Part shown: positions 44,939-52,349 of the stretch, piece by piece
Position numbering within the stretch: the stretch's first letter is position 1
Layout of the letters: the number at the start of each line of letters is the position of its first letter
Origin: Senegalia massiliensis
GTDB lineage: Bacteria > Bacillota > Clostridia > Tissierellales > SIT17
Direction of reading: 5' to 3'
Assembly (NCBI RefSeq): GCF_009911265.1
Contig: NZ_QXXA01000007.1
Coordinates: 1-64,000 of the forward strand
Length of the DNA stretch: 64,000 nucleotides
The notes under the pieces: generated by a model
What the model was told of the DNA's origin: nothing
Databases searched by the model: none
The model's input: the letters and a program-made list of their open reading frames with translations, nothing else
Program-made: the position numbers and the translations under genes

Positions 44939-45514
44939 ACGAGTAATTGGTATATAATCCTTAAATAATTCCTTTGTATAGGTATATACTCTATCTCCTG
45001 CACACATTAAATGAGGATTGCAATATATTTCTCTAGACCTTGTTCCACCGACTCTTTTAATAAAATGTTTTTCTTCTAATTCATCAAGTGCATATACTAA
45101 TGCTTTTTTCTTAAGTCCTGTTATTTTCATTAAATCTTTATTATTAATTCTCTTACCATCTTTGAAAGCAATTCTGTTTGATATAAACTCGATATATACC
45201 TCTATAGAAAATAAAAAAGCCCTTGAATCAGGGCTTAACTCTATAGTATTCACATATTCTCTTAGTTCAGTTCTGTAAATTTTTATAAAATGGCAATCCT
45301 TTTTCCAGCTATAAATAATTTCTTCTTGTTCTTCTCCTACCATTTTCTTTACTTCTTTTTCTACCGCTTTATCTTCTTTGATATGTTTATCTAAATCTTT
45401 TAAAATATCCTTTATATCACTTTTATTTTCTACAATTTCACCTGTATCAATATCTATTATTTTATTATCTTCAAAATCAATATTATAATTGCCTATCTGA
45501 TATCCCTTTATCAT
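44933..45514 (-). CDS. RepL-like winged-helix replication protein
   Basis: A 193-residue protein. The N-terminal third is acidic and lysine-rich. Residues about 120-180 form a winged helix (NNKDLMKITGLKKKALVYALDELEEKHFIKRVGGTRSREIYCNPHLMCAGDRVYTYT) whose end resembles the Firmicutes RepL family (YxxNPxL..(R/G)G). RepL proteins initiate replication of small plasmids; similar domains occur in phages and satellites. Repeats just downstream support a Rep/ori unit, but a transcription-regulator role remains possible. Confidence 0.55.
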   Translation of the reverse strand: MIKGYQIGNYNIDFEDNKIIDIDTGEIVENKSDIKDILKDLDKHIKEDKAVEKEVKKMVGEEQEEIIYSWKKDCHFIKIYRTELREYVNTIELSPDSRAFLFSIEVYIEFISNRIAFKDGKRINNKDLMKITGLKKKALVYALDELEEKHFIKRVGGTRSREIYCNPHLMCAGDRVYTYTKELFKDYIPITRY

Positions 45515-45523
45515 AACCTACAC

Positions 45524-45733
45524 CTACTCTTGTATGCCTTGTTGTATTGCTCGTCTATGTAATTTCCATCTATTAATTATATCCTCTGTTTCTTGGTTAC
45601 GTTCAAAGAGTGCATAATAATCTCCATGCTTTCCTATTCCTACACGTTGGGGTTTTAATCCCTGTTCTAGTAACCAATTCACTTGCTCAAGATGATATAT
45701 GTAATAGTCATTTTTATAAATTTTATCATTCAT
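45524..45733 (-). CDS. DUF5659-like small phage protein
   Basis: A 69-residue protein: YYIYHLEQVNWLLEQGLKP followed by a beta hairpin (RVGIGKHGDYYALFE) and a helix with IINRWKLHR. The Y(I)..L..A..LL.(Q)G....VG......YY.FE...E....I..W pattern resembles small DUF5659-type proteins widespread in Firmicutes phages and plasmids. AGGAAG before the ATG. Function unknown. Confidence 0.5.
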   Translation of the reverse strand: MNDKIYKNDYYIYHLEQVNWLLEQGLKPQRVGIGKHGDYYALFERNQETEDIINRWKLHRRAIQQGIQE

Positions 45734-45748
45734 GTTTAATCTTCCTTT

Positions 45749-46543
45749 CTATAATGCCGAATACTTTAATGTATTTTTATAAATTAATGCACTACTAAAA
45801 ATCCTATTTCTTTCTTTTTCAAGTATTTTTATATTACCTGGACTTAGATTAATACCTTCATCAAAAAATCTATGAGTGACTTCAAATTTATCTTTTGGTA
45901 GAGTTAAATCTATATCAAATAAAAAAGACAAACCTTGAAGGTCTATCTCGGTATGTAAGAATCCATTTTTTAAATTTATATCTTTATGTAAATTGTACTT
46001 CCTAATAATATTATAAAAGTATTGTTTATTGTGTTTTCCTACTATTTTTGTAAATATAGGATATTGTAATATATCGTTATAATAATATTTGAATAAGTCC
46101 TTGTTAAAATAATATTGCTTAAAAGCTACATCTACACTAATTAATACTTCAAGTTGTTCTTCTGTAAAACTACTTAAATCTATATTATATAGAGAAAGTA
46201 TTGTTATAAGTGTTGATCCTGCAAACTTATTAGTATAATTTGCCCTTGTAATATCTTTATTGAGAGATACTACATCAGGATTTTTAAAATAAGTTACGTG
46301 ATTACCGAATACAGTTGCATTTTTAACTACTGCATCCATATCTACACCTATAAAACCTTTCCTATCAAAAGAGTTAGTATATCCTAGTTGTTTAAAATCG
46401 TAAAATCCCCTTACTTTACATCCAAACAATCTATTCAATACATAGCAACTAGCTAAACTGTCAATATCATTTGTTAATATTAATTTCTTATCTCTTAAAT
46501 CCTCGTACCATTTGTTAAATTTGTTCTTAAATTCTTTTTGCAT
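45749..46543 (-). CDS. DHH-phosphoesterase-like phage protein
   Basis: About 264 residues. The N-terminal part has LILTNDIDSLASCYVL, similar to the DxDxxxS/A motif I of DHH phosphoesterases, then VRGFYDF, FIGVDMDAV and, about 50 residues later, TNKFAGSTLITILSLYNI. A DHH/DHHA-type phosphodiesterase fold is possible, but the DHH triad itself is not evident. ATG 46541-46543 is used; the SD (AGAGATGG) is weak and an upstream GTG cannot be excluded. Confidence 0.4.
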   Translation of the reverse strand: MQKEFKNKFNKWYEDLRDKKLILTNDIDSLASCYVLNRLFGCKVRGFYDFKQLGYTNSFDRKGFIGVDMDAVVKNATVFGNHVTYFKNPDVVSLNKDITRANYTNKFAGSTLITILSLYNIDLSSFTEEQLEVLISVDVAFKQYYFNKDLFKYYYNDILQYPIFTKIVGKHNKQYFYNIIRKYNLHKDINLKNGFLHTEIDLQGLSFLFDIDLTLPKDKFEVTHRFFDEGINLSPGNIKILEKERNRIFSSALIYKNTLKYSAL

Positions 46544-46657
46544 TTGCCATCTCTGAAGTACAAGCAAACCAACAAACACCTTAAATTTTACTTATTTAAG
46601 AACCCCTTGTGTCCATTACCCCTAAATGATTCTCCTTCTAATTTACACCTCCACGTT

Positions 46658-46879
46658 TTATTTATTAGATTTTTTATTACTTCTTCTTTTTACTATTGCT
46701 CTTGCCTCTTTGCTATTTAAAAATTTAATCCATTTATTATACTTATCCTCTGGTATTTCTCTCTGTTCATTCTCTAACATAGATATATAATTTCTCTTTA
46801 CATCTAATTCCTTTGCAATGTCGTCTTGTATAAGTCCTTTTAATATTCTCATTCTCTTTAACTGATAACCTCGTAACAT
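46658..46879 (-). CDS. Small XRE-family HTH regulator
   Basis: A 73-residue protein with a Cro/CI-type helix-turn-helix: LKRMRILKGLIQDDIAKELDVKRNYISMLENEQREIPEDKY. The basic tail KRRSNKKSNK ends the protein. ATG 46877-46879, 8 nt after AAAGGA. A palindromic site (46906-46920) just upstream suggests autoregulation. It splits the capsid genes from the rep-terminase genes. Confidence 0.8.
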   Translation of the reverse strand: MLRGYQLKRMRILKGLIQDDIAKELDVKRNYISMLENEQREIPEDKYNKWIKFLNSKEARAIVKRRSNKKSNK

Positions 46880-46905
46880 AATATACATCCTTTCAATTTA
46901 TTATT

Positions 46906-46920
46906 GTGACAAATAGTCAC
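46906..46920. promoter_or_regulatory. Operator-like palindrome upstream of the small HTH gene
   Basis: GTGAC-AAATA-GTCAC, a 5-bp dyad with 5-nt spacer, between the capsid terminator and the HTH start. Typical size for a Cro/CI-type binding site. Confidence 0.45.
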
Positions 46921-46921
46921 T

Positions 46922-46947
46922 TAAAAAAGAAGGGAATCACCCTTCTT
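46922..46947 (-). terminator. Terminator of the scaffold-capsid operon
   Basis: An AAGAAGGG/CCCTTCTT stem with a 5-nt loop and TTTTTT on the minus strand, overlapping the capsid stop codon. Confidence 0.85.
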
Positions 46948-47776
46948 ATACATTAGTTGATTTAATTACAACTACACCATCATCTTTAACTAATGCAACT
47001 GCATACATCATGTCTGCATATATATTAGTTCTCTTGTAAGATGCTTCTCTTTCAAGCTCTATATCTAAATCTTTTGCAAACTTATACCCTAACGATCTTT
47101 TCTTTATAACAAAAGTAATACACTCATTATTTGTAGAATCATAAGTACCTTTATCTGTTACAAATACTGGTATTCCTCTGTAGTAACCTAAAAGACCATT
47201 TCTAATAAGTCCATTACCTGACACAGTTGTTGTGTTTTGTGCATCTGTAAACTCTGGCATAGCATAAAATGAAGGTATTAAAAGAGAATTAACTACAATA
47301 CCTGAAAATTCATCTATGTCCCTCTCATCACCATAGTTTAATAAAGCACTTTCTATTTCTCCTGAAGTTATTGCGTTAGGACTAGAACAAGTAGCTTGAA
47401 ATGGAGTTGTTTTTGCAACTTCTATCAAATCTGCATCGAGTTTTCTAGCCATAACTATTGAAGTTTGAGATGCACCTTCTTCTAATTGATTTCCTATACT
47501 AGTTTTATTCGAAGAATCATAACATCTAACTCCCTTACCTACCTGTTTGATTAACACAGATTGCTCTGTTTGTTGTAATTCTTCTGTAGAAATTTGATCT
47601 CCCTTTGCCATTTCATTAGGATCGCCTATCAAAGACCATTTGGGGAAAGTTATTTTCTCACCTTGCCCCATACCTTCTAAGTTACCCATATCATCGGCTA
47701 ATTGTAAGATTTTAACCTTGCCATCAAATTTTTCTCTGACAAGACCTGCGTAAATATCTTTTTTAATTAATGTCAT
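46946..47776 (-). CDS. Major capsid protein, HK97 fold
   Basis: A 276-residue capsid protein. It begins with an N-arm (TLIKKDIYAGLVREKFDGKVKILQLADD), followed by GEKITFPKW, the E-loop/P-domain region (GNQLEEGASQTSIVMARKLDADLIEVAK) and GLLGYYRGIPVFVTDKG near the A-domain, typical of phage capsids of the T7/N4-gp56-like HK97 family. It follows a scaffold gene. The short length fits a small head. Confidence 0.85.
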   Translation of the reverse strand: MTLIKKDIYAGLVREKFDGKVKILQLADDMGNLEGMGQGEKITFPKWSLIGDPNEMAKGDQISTEELQQTEQSVLIKQVGKGVRCYDSSNKTSIGNQLEEGASQTSIVMARKLDADLIEVAKTTPFQATCSSPNAITSGEIESALLNYGDERDIDEFSGIVVNSLLIPSFYAMPEFTDAQNTTTVSGNGLIRNGLLGYYRGIPVFVTDKGTYDSTNNECITFVIKKRSLGYKFAKDLDIELEREASYKRTNIYADMMYAVALVKDDGVVVIKSTNV

Positions 47777-47845
47777 ATGTAATCACACCTTTCCGTTTTT
47801 GTTATCTATGTAAAAAGAGTACCTAGAAAACTATTCTAAATACTC

Positions 47846-48316
47846 TTAGTTACTTAACTTTTTATATAAATCAGGATTACTATCATATAATTCTAATCTT
47901 TGTGTATAGTTCATTTTCTTAAAATCTTCTTTAGATATAGCATCACCTTTATTAACTTTCTTTTCAGGTTTATAAGAACTATCTAATACAAAATTATTGA
48001 TTATTTCTCCTAGCTCTTTTCCTACATCTTCAATATCTAATTCATCACTAATATTGATATACTTGCCTAAATCTTTTGGTAAGTTATGCTTTTCTAAAGT
48101 ATCCCTTACTTTGAATTGATTTTCCTTTGCAAGTAACTCTTTTTCTTTCTTCTCTAGTTCAAGTTCTTTTTCTGATTTTTGACTAGGTTTAAGACCTTCT
48201 AATTCAGTTTCTAAAGGTTTGATTTTCTCGCTATACAGTTGAGTCCTAACTCTGTCCTCTGCTCCTTGTATAGCTTTCTCATAATCCTCTTTTGTCATGT
48301 TTTCTTTCCAATCCAT
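47846..48316 (-). CDS. Capsid scaffolding protein
   Basis: A 156-residue, highly charged coiled-coil protein (EDYEKAIQGAEDRVRTQLYSEKIKPLE, then KSEKELELEKKEKELLAKENQFKVRDTL), followed by NLPKDLGKYINISD and EEIINNFV-like helices. This is the phage GP20-type minor structural/scaffold pattern (DUF4355), located just upstream of the capsid gene as usual. AAAGGATG before the ATG. Confidence 0.8.
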   Translation of the reverse strand: MDWKENMTKEDYEKAIQGAEDRVRTQLYSEKIKPLETELEGLKPSQKSEKELELEKKEKELLAKENQFKVRDTLEKHNLPKDLGKYINISDELDIEDVGKELGEIINNFVLDSSYKPEKKVNKGDAISKEDFKKMNYTQRLELYDSNPDLYKKLSN

Positions 48317-48406
48317 ATTTACACATCCTTTCAGTTTGCTATAATTAGCCCGAATAATCGTTCCAACTATGCACCCTAATTTTTTATATTAAAAATAGGA
48401 CTATCT

Positions 48407-48580
48407 CTAGTCCCATAAATAATCTATTAATCTATTCAATTTTTCTTCTGATAAATCTTTTTTACCATTTTTAAACTGTGATAGCATTGATCTTCCTACT
48501 CCAATTTGTTTAGCAATAAAATCATATTTGATACCTTTGCTTTTCACAGTTTCTATTAATCTTTCTCTTACAAAATCCAA
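48407..48580 (-). CDS. Small HTH repressor of the scaffold-capsid operon
   Basis: 57 residues from TTG 48578-48580 after AAGGTGG (8-nt spacer). It is a minimal HTH: FVRERLIETVKSKGIKYDFIAKQIGVGRSMLSQFKNGKKDLSEEKLNRLIDYL. A longer frame to 48721 crosses the leader terminator and promoter, so it is not used. It heads the scaffold-capsid genes and has a perfect dyad (48661-48686) at the promoter. Confidence 0.75.
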   Translation of the reverse strand: MDFVRERLIETVKSKGIKYDFIAKQIGVGRSMLSQFKNGKKDLSEEKLNRLIDYLWD

Positions 48581-48613
48581 TACTATCACCACCTTAAAAG
48601 TAAATTTTTGTTT

Positions 48614-48650
48614 ACTAAAAAAAATAAAAGCCCTACCCAAAGATAGGGCA
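48614..48650 (-). terminator. Leader terminator before the HTH-scaffold-capsid genes
   Basis: A GCCCTA/TAGGGC-type stem (48630-48649) followed by a TTTTATTTTTTTT run on the minus strand. It lies only about 10 nt downstream of the predicted transcription start at about 48656 and upstream of the HTH SD, so transcription would stop unless anti-terminated. Confidence 0.8.
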
Positions 48651-48660
48651 TTAACGGGGA

Positions 48661-48690
48661 ATATTGTATCATGGCAAATACAATATACAA
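48661..48690 (-). promoter_or_regulatory. Promoter with overlapping perfect operator dyad
   Basis: On the minus strand, -35 TTGTAT (48685-48690), 16-bp spacer and -10 TACAAT (48663-48668) with a TG extension. ATATTGTAT-(8 nt)-ATACAATAT (48661-48686) is a perfect 9-bp dyad covering the -10 and spacer, a natural repressor site. Confidence 0.6.
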
Positions 48691-48898
48691 CAATATAATT
48701 ATTTGAGGAGATGTAATTCATCTCACAAAAGGAAAAAGGATATACATCCTTTAAATAATATTTAAGTTTTTAAACACTATTTAAAAAACATATATTTACA
48801 TAAAAGATTGATTTTATTGAAAAGTTATATTAATTCAATAAAAAGTATTGACTTTAGTTTTCCATATATGGTATACTTAAATTTTAAGAGATATTATT

Positions 48899-48951
48899 CA
48901 AAAAAATAATCCCTATGGATAAAGGATAGCTAATCCTCTAACCATTAGGGA
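48899..48951 (-). terminator. Branched-hairpin terminator after the RNA polymerase gene
   Basis: On the minus strand, CCCTAATGG pairs with CCATAGGG, enclosing an inner GGAT/ATCC hairpin, then ATTATTTTTTT. It lies 20-75 bp after the RNA polymerase stop. Plausible terminator or the 3' end of a structured RNA. Confidence 0.65.
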
Positions 48952-48973
48952 ACATTTTAATGTATTAAAACAC

Positions 48974-51688
48974 CTAACTTACAAGTATATCTTTATCCAC
49001 AGTTTCGACATTTTCCCTTATAATTTCCAGTTCTTTCTTTTTATTGCTCTTAAATATGTTTAAAAACATCTCTTTATCTAGTTTATAAAATGTGTTAAGT
49101 AGCTCTGTTTTATCCTTAAACCCTATTCTATATTTCTTCTTATTAGTAAATACTCTAAATACAATATCGCTCATAGTTTCCTCTTTGATCTTAAATTTAT
49201 TAATCTTATCTATATACTCTTTCTTTACATTATCAATTTCTTCATATCTTTCATCTTCATCTATAATATTTTCAATCGCACTTCTGATTCCGTTGCCCAT
49301 TTCTTCAACATATGAGAGTATTTTATCTCTTTGTCTAGCTTTAATATTAATGTTAGAATGAGAATTAAGCATTTTTTCCATTTTAATTGTCTCCCTACTT
49401 TGTGCCATATCAATATCATCTAATATCGTGTTTAAGTAATCAACTGGACAGTTATATATTCCATACTTATCTTCGTTCTTTTTAGTGCCTTTTGATTTAC
49501 TTTTCTTTTTATATTTGTTCTTGTTTTTATTGTTTTCTGATACAGATTTAAAAAATATAGGTTTTAATTTTTCTATCAAGTCACTTTTCTTTAATTCTCT
49601 AATTTGTTTATCAACATCAACTTCATACATCCTCTTCGCACTATCAATTGCAATTTCCGATAAAATAGTTGTTATGTCTATACCTTCAAGCAATCTATTA
49701 AGTTTATCACCTATGGTATGATTATTTATTAAATCCCAGTATGTACTCATATAGAATTGTCCTATATTTACCACTGTGCCAATATTTCTTTGACTTTCAG
49801 AAAGTATATTGTCAATTTTAGCCATATTTATTGGATCTACTATATATTGCCTACTATCTGTGTCTACTTCATTTACACAAACTCTGTATTTTCCAAAACA
49901 TTTTTTAGCATTTTTTAACAATATGCTATCAGAAAGCAATATCAAAGTGTCAGAATCGTAATCGCTACCCGATAGTATCCTCTGAAGAGGGAAGTCGATG
50001 GCATTAACACAGATAATGTTTTCTGATAAATTAAAATACTTACTAATAAAATCGTTATTTTTATTCTTGACTACTAGTACATTACTTGGACTTGTATGAG
50101 GATTTCTAAATGCCACATACTCTAATCCAAATGGATGTAATGTTGTATACACTTCATTTTCTTTTAATTTATACTTACTATCATCGACACCTATAGAATG
50201 ATAAAGAAAGCTAACAGGATTGCCAACTATAGTGCAATAATCACCAACTAATCTAATCTTCCCCCTCTTGCAATGAGAAATATAATTGTGTATATCTTTC
50301 TTTCTTTTGTTTTTAAATACCTTAGTATTAACTATATTATTATTCCTATTATAAATATCTACAAACATCATATTACTATTTACTTCATTATCATTATCTT
50401 TTAAAAACTCTATATATGTACTATCATCATTTTTTAATTTTTCTATATAATTAACCTCTAATTGACTCAGCTTTTTCATATCATTATAGGATATTGGCAT
50501 ACTATTTAACATTTGATAACTAGTTTGATTTAAAATATTTCCTTCTTGGTCTTTACCTCTTTTACTTTGTTTGTCGAATTTACATATACCAAATATACTA
50601 TCATCTTCTTTGACTTTCTTTTTCCAATGATTCCACATTTTCGGTCTACTACCTTTTATAAAACTGAATTTTAATGCTTTTAAAGAATTAGGAGTTATAA
50701 TCATATGTATATCTTTCGCATACATTTCTTCACCAAACATATTTTTAACTTTATATGTATTAAAATCTATTCCTTTTTTATTTGCATGATCTTTTAAAAA
50801 CTGTTGTATATTTGTATTAAAGACACAACTTTTAAACATATGTTGTCTTAATAGCATCATTCCTTTGTCTGTTTTACCTATACTCTTAAAATAACTACTA
50901 TCAAGTAGGCCTTCTCCATCATATAAATCATTTTCCATTATGTACTCTTTATTTCTAAAACTTTTCAAAATACCTTGTTCATTTGTTTTTACAACATTAG
51001 CATCAATTTTAAAATTGCTCTTCACATCATCAACTATTAAAATATTATCAGGATTAATTTTTATAATATCTTCTATACTACTACTAACCAAAGATTCGTA
51101 AGCAAGCAATGAAGGATAATCAATATCATTTCTATTACCTAGATTCATTCCCAATCTCGACCACTTTATCATCTTGTTTTTTAGTTGTTTTCTTATAAAT
51201 AGTACCTGCCCCGTTCTACTTTTTGCACCAGTACGTTTGTATACTACATATTCAATTTTCTTACCATTCCCAAAATCAAGTTTAAAACCTTCTGTATATA
51301 ACTTTTCCCTTAGTTTTTTACTGCTTATACCATTCCATCTTTCATCTTCTATTTCACTGTTTATTGTTTTTATAAATTCTAATAATTTTTCCTTATATTC
51401 TTCTTTTAATTCTTGCTTTTCAATTTTCTCCCTTAGTCCCTCAATTACCTTTTCACCTTTTTTAACTTTCCAATCAAACTTTACATTAATTAAATCCCTA
51501 GTCATTAACTTGTCATATTTTTTACTCTCTACAACCTTTAATCCAACTTCCCTTAATTTTCTTAGTTCTAAACTATAAGGGATCATTCCTATATACTTTT
51601 GTTTAATACTGTAGTTGTCATCATTCCTGTATTGATGCTCGTATATTTCTGTTCCTTCTAAAGACATTATGTATACATTGTTATTCAA
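48974..51688 (-). CDS. YonO-type single-subunit RNA polymerase
   Basis: A 904-residue protein. Residues 571-583 read ILSGSDYDSDTLI, i.e. the D-x-D-x-D metal triad (D576, D578, D580) of the double-psi beta-barrel RNA polymerases. Upstream are LVGDYCTIVGNPV (480-492) and AFRNPHTSPSN (526-536). NDLYDGEGLLDSS (254-265) resembles the DGxG loop of eukaryotic RNAi RdRPs and phage SPbeta YonO, which is of similar size. YonO is a known DNA-dependent RNA polymerase of the QDE-1-related family. The second triad position differs (DxDSD for DxDGD). Start TTG 51686-51688 after GGGGGG. It has its own strong promoter and terminator. Confidence 0.75.
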   Translation of the reverse strand: MNNNVYIMSLEGTEIYEHQYRNDDNYSIKQKYIGMIPYSLELRKLREVGLKVVESKKYDKLMTRDLINVKFDWKVKKGEKVIEGLREKIEKQELKEEYKEKLLEFIKTINSEIEDERWNGISSKKLREKLYTEGFKLDFGNGKKIEYVVYKRTGAKSRTGQVLFIRKQLKNKMIKWSRLGMNLGNRNDIDYPSLLAYESLVSSSIEDIIKINPDNILIVDDVKSNFKIDANVVKTNEQGILKSFRNKEYIMENDLYDGEGLLDSSYFKSIGKTDKGMMLLRQHMFKSCVFNTNIQQFLKDHANKKGIDFNTYKVKNMFGEEMYAKDIHMIITPNSLKALKFSFIKGSRPKMWNHWKKKVKEDDSIFGICKFDKQSKRGKDQEGNILNQTSYQMLNSMPISYNDMKKLSQLEVNYIEKLKNDDSTYIEFLKDNDNEVNSNMMFVDIYNRNNNIVNTKVFKNKRKKDIHNYISHCKRGKIRLVGDYCTIVGNPVSFLYHSIGVDDSKYKLKENEVYTTLHPFGLEYVAFRNPHTSPSNVLVVKNKNNDFISKYFNLSENIICVNAIDFPLQRILSGSDYDSDTLILLSDSILLKNAKKCFGKYRVCVNEVDTDSRQYIVDPINMAKIDNILSESQRNIGTVVNIGQFYMSTYWDLINNHTIGDKLNRLLEGIDITTILSEIAIDSAKRMYEVDVDKQIRELKKSDLIEKLKPIFFKSVSENNKNKNKYKKKSKSKGTKKNEDKYGIYNCPVDYLNTILDDIDMAQSRETIKMEKMLNSHSNINIKARQRDKILSYVEEMGNGIRSAIENIIDEDERYEEIDNVKKEYIDKINKFKIKEETMSDIVFRVFTNKKKYRIGFKDKTELLNTFYKLDKEMFLNIFKSNKKKELEIIRENVETVDKDILVS

Positions 51689-51774
51689 TAGTATTCCCCC
51701 CGTATTTTTTTAAAATTTATACTTGACACTATAGTTTTTTTCTGATAAACTTGATTTAGATGAAAATAGTGAGA

Positions 51775-51792
51775 TTATGGATAATTGTGCAT
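51775..51792 (-). CDS. Five-codon leader ORF (MHNYP) before the RNA polymerase gene
   Basis: ATG CAC AAT TAT CCA TAA, placed 7 nt after a near-perfect GAGGAGG SD and just downstream of the promoter at 51814-51841. It is too short for a structured product. It may act as a leader peptide or standby site, or be the remnant of a deleted gene start. Confidence 0.35.
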   Translation of the reverse strand: MHNYP

Positions 51793-51813
51793 ACGCAGAC
51801 CTCCTCGTTAATT

Positions 51814-51841
51814 ATTATATCATGGATATAGGGTTTGTCAA
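51814..51841 (-). promoter_or_regulatory. Strong promoter of the RNA polymerase gene
   Basis: TTGACA (51836-51841), 16-bp spacer, TATAAT (51814-51819) on the minus strand, both consensus for the vegetative sigma factor. The transcript would start near 51807 with a ~120-nt leader. Confidence 0.7.
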
Positions 51842-51883
51842 TGTATTATTTGTTTTGTAATGAAAATGTAACATAAAATTGTT

Positions 51884-51912
51884 AAACAATAGATTTTATC
51901 TATTGTTTTTTT
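51884..51912 (+). terminator. Hairpin with T-run on the plus strand
   Basis: An AAACAATAGAT/ATCTATTGTTT stem with TTT loop followed by TTTT. Its T-run faces the plus strand, opposite to all element genes, so it may end an antisense transcript through the RNA polymerase gene, or be bidirectional. Confidence 0.5.
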
Positions 51913-52048
51913 ATTGCCTGATTTCTCGCCCTTCTAAGCACCCTTAAATTTAAGGTATGTCTCTTTGTTCCTATAATATATTTAAAACATTCCTAACCTA
52001 CCATATCAAGCTCATACAAGCTATATTATAAAGATTAACTTATCTTAA

Positions 52049-52084
52049 TAGGACTGTATTAGTATTTTTACTAATACAGTCCTA
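52049..52084. terminator. Perfect 16-bp stem hairpin after the 75-residue gene
   Basis: TAGGACTGTATTAGTA and its complement, 4-nt T loop, 7 bp after the stop at 52091. The T-run is better on the plus strand (TTTTAATT), so it may be bidirectional. It insulates the int transcript from the RNA polymerase gene. Confidence 0.65.
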
Positions 52085-52090
52085 TTTTAA

Positions 52091-52318
52091 TTAGTATAAT
52101 AAATCTAACTTGTAAAAAACTATATCTAATCTAGATTCTTCGTCACATATAGACCAAAATCTCATTTTTTTATGAATATCTAACTCTAAATATTTCCTAT
52201 AAAAATATTCAGTCCAATCTTCAGAATTTCTAATTCCCATATTTTTTACAAATTCTTTAATACTTTCTTTGCCTTCTGTTTCTGTAATTCCATACACATC
52301 TTCCATAGTTTTTTTCAT
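52091..52318 (-). CDS. 75-residue hypothetical protein next to the integrase
   Basis: A soluble, acidic, helical protein (MEDVYGITETEGKESIKEFVKNMGIRNSEDWTEYF...) with an aromatic-rich C-terminus. It lies 32 bp downstream of int, probably co-transcribed. Small genes at this position are often excisionases, but there is no clear HTH, so I do not name it. Confidence 0.45.
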   Translation of the reverse strand: MKKTMEDVYGITETEGKESIKEFVKNMGIRNSEDWTEYFYRKYLELDIHKKMRFWSICDEESRLDIVFYKLDLLY

Positions 52319-52349
52319 TTAAATCTCTCCTTTATTATTTAATATAATA

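Noticed and set aside
48581-48721. N-terminal extension of the small HTH protein at 48407
   Set aside because: The extension would be translated through a promoter and strong terminator and has no SD; the TTG at 48578-48580 has a well-spaced AAGGTGG.
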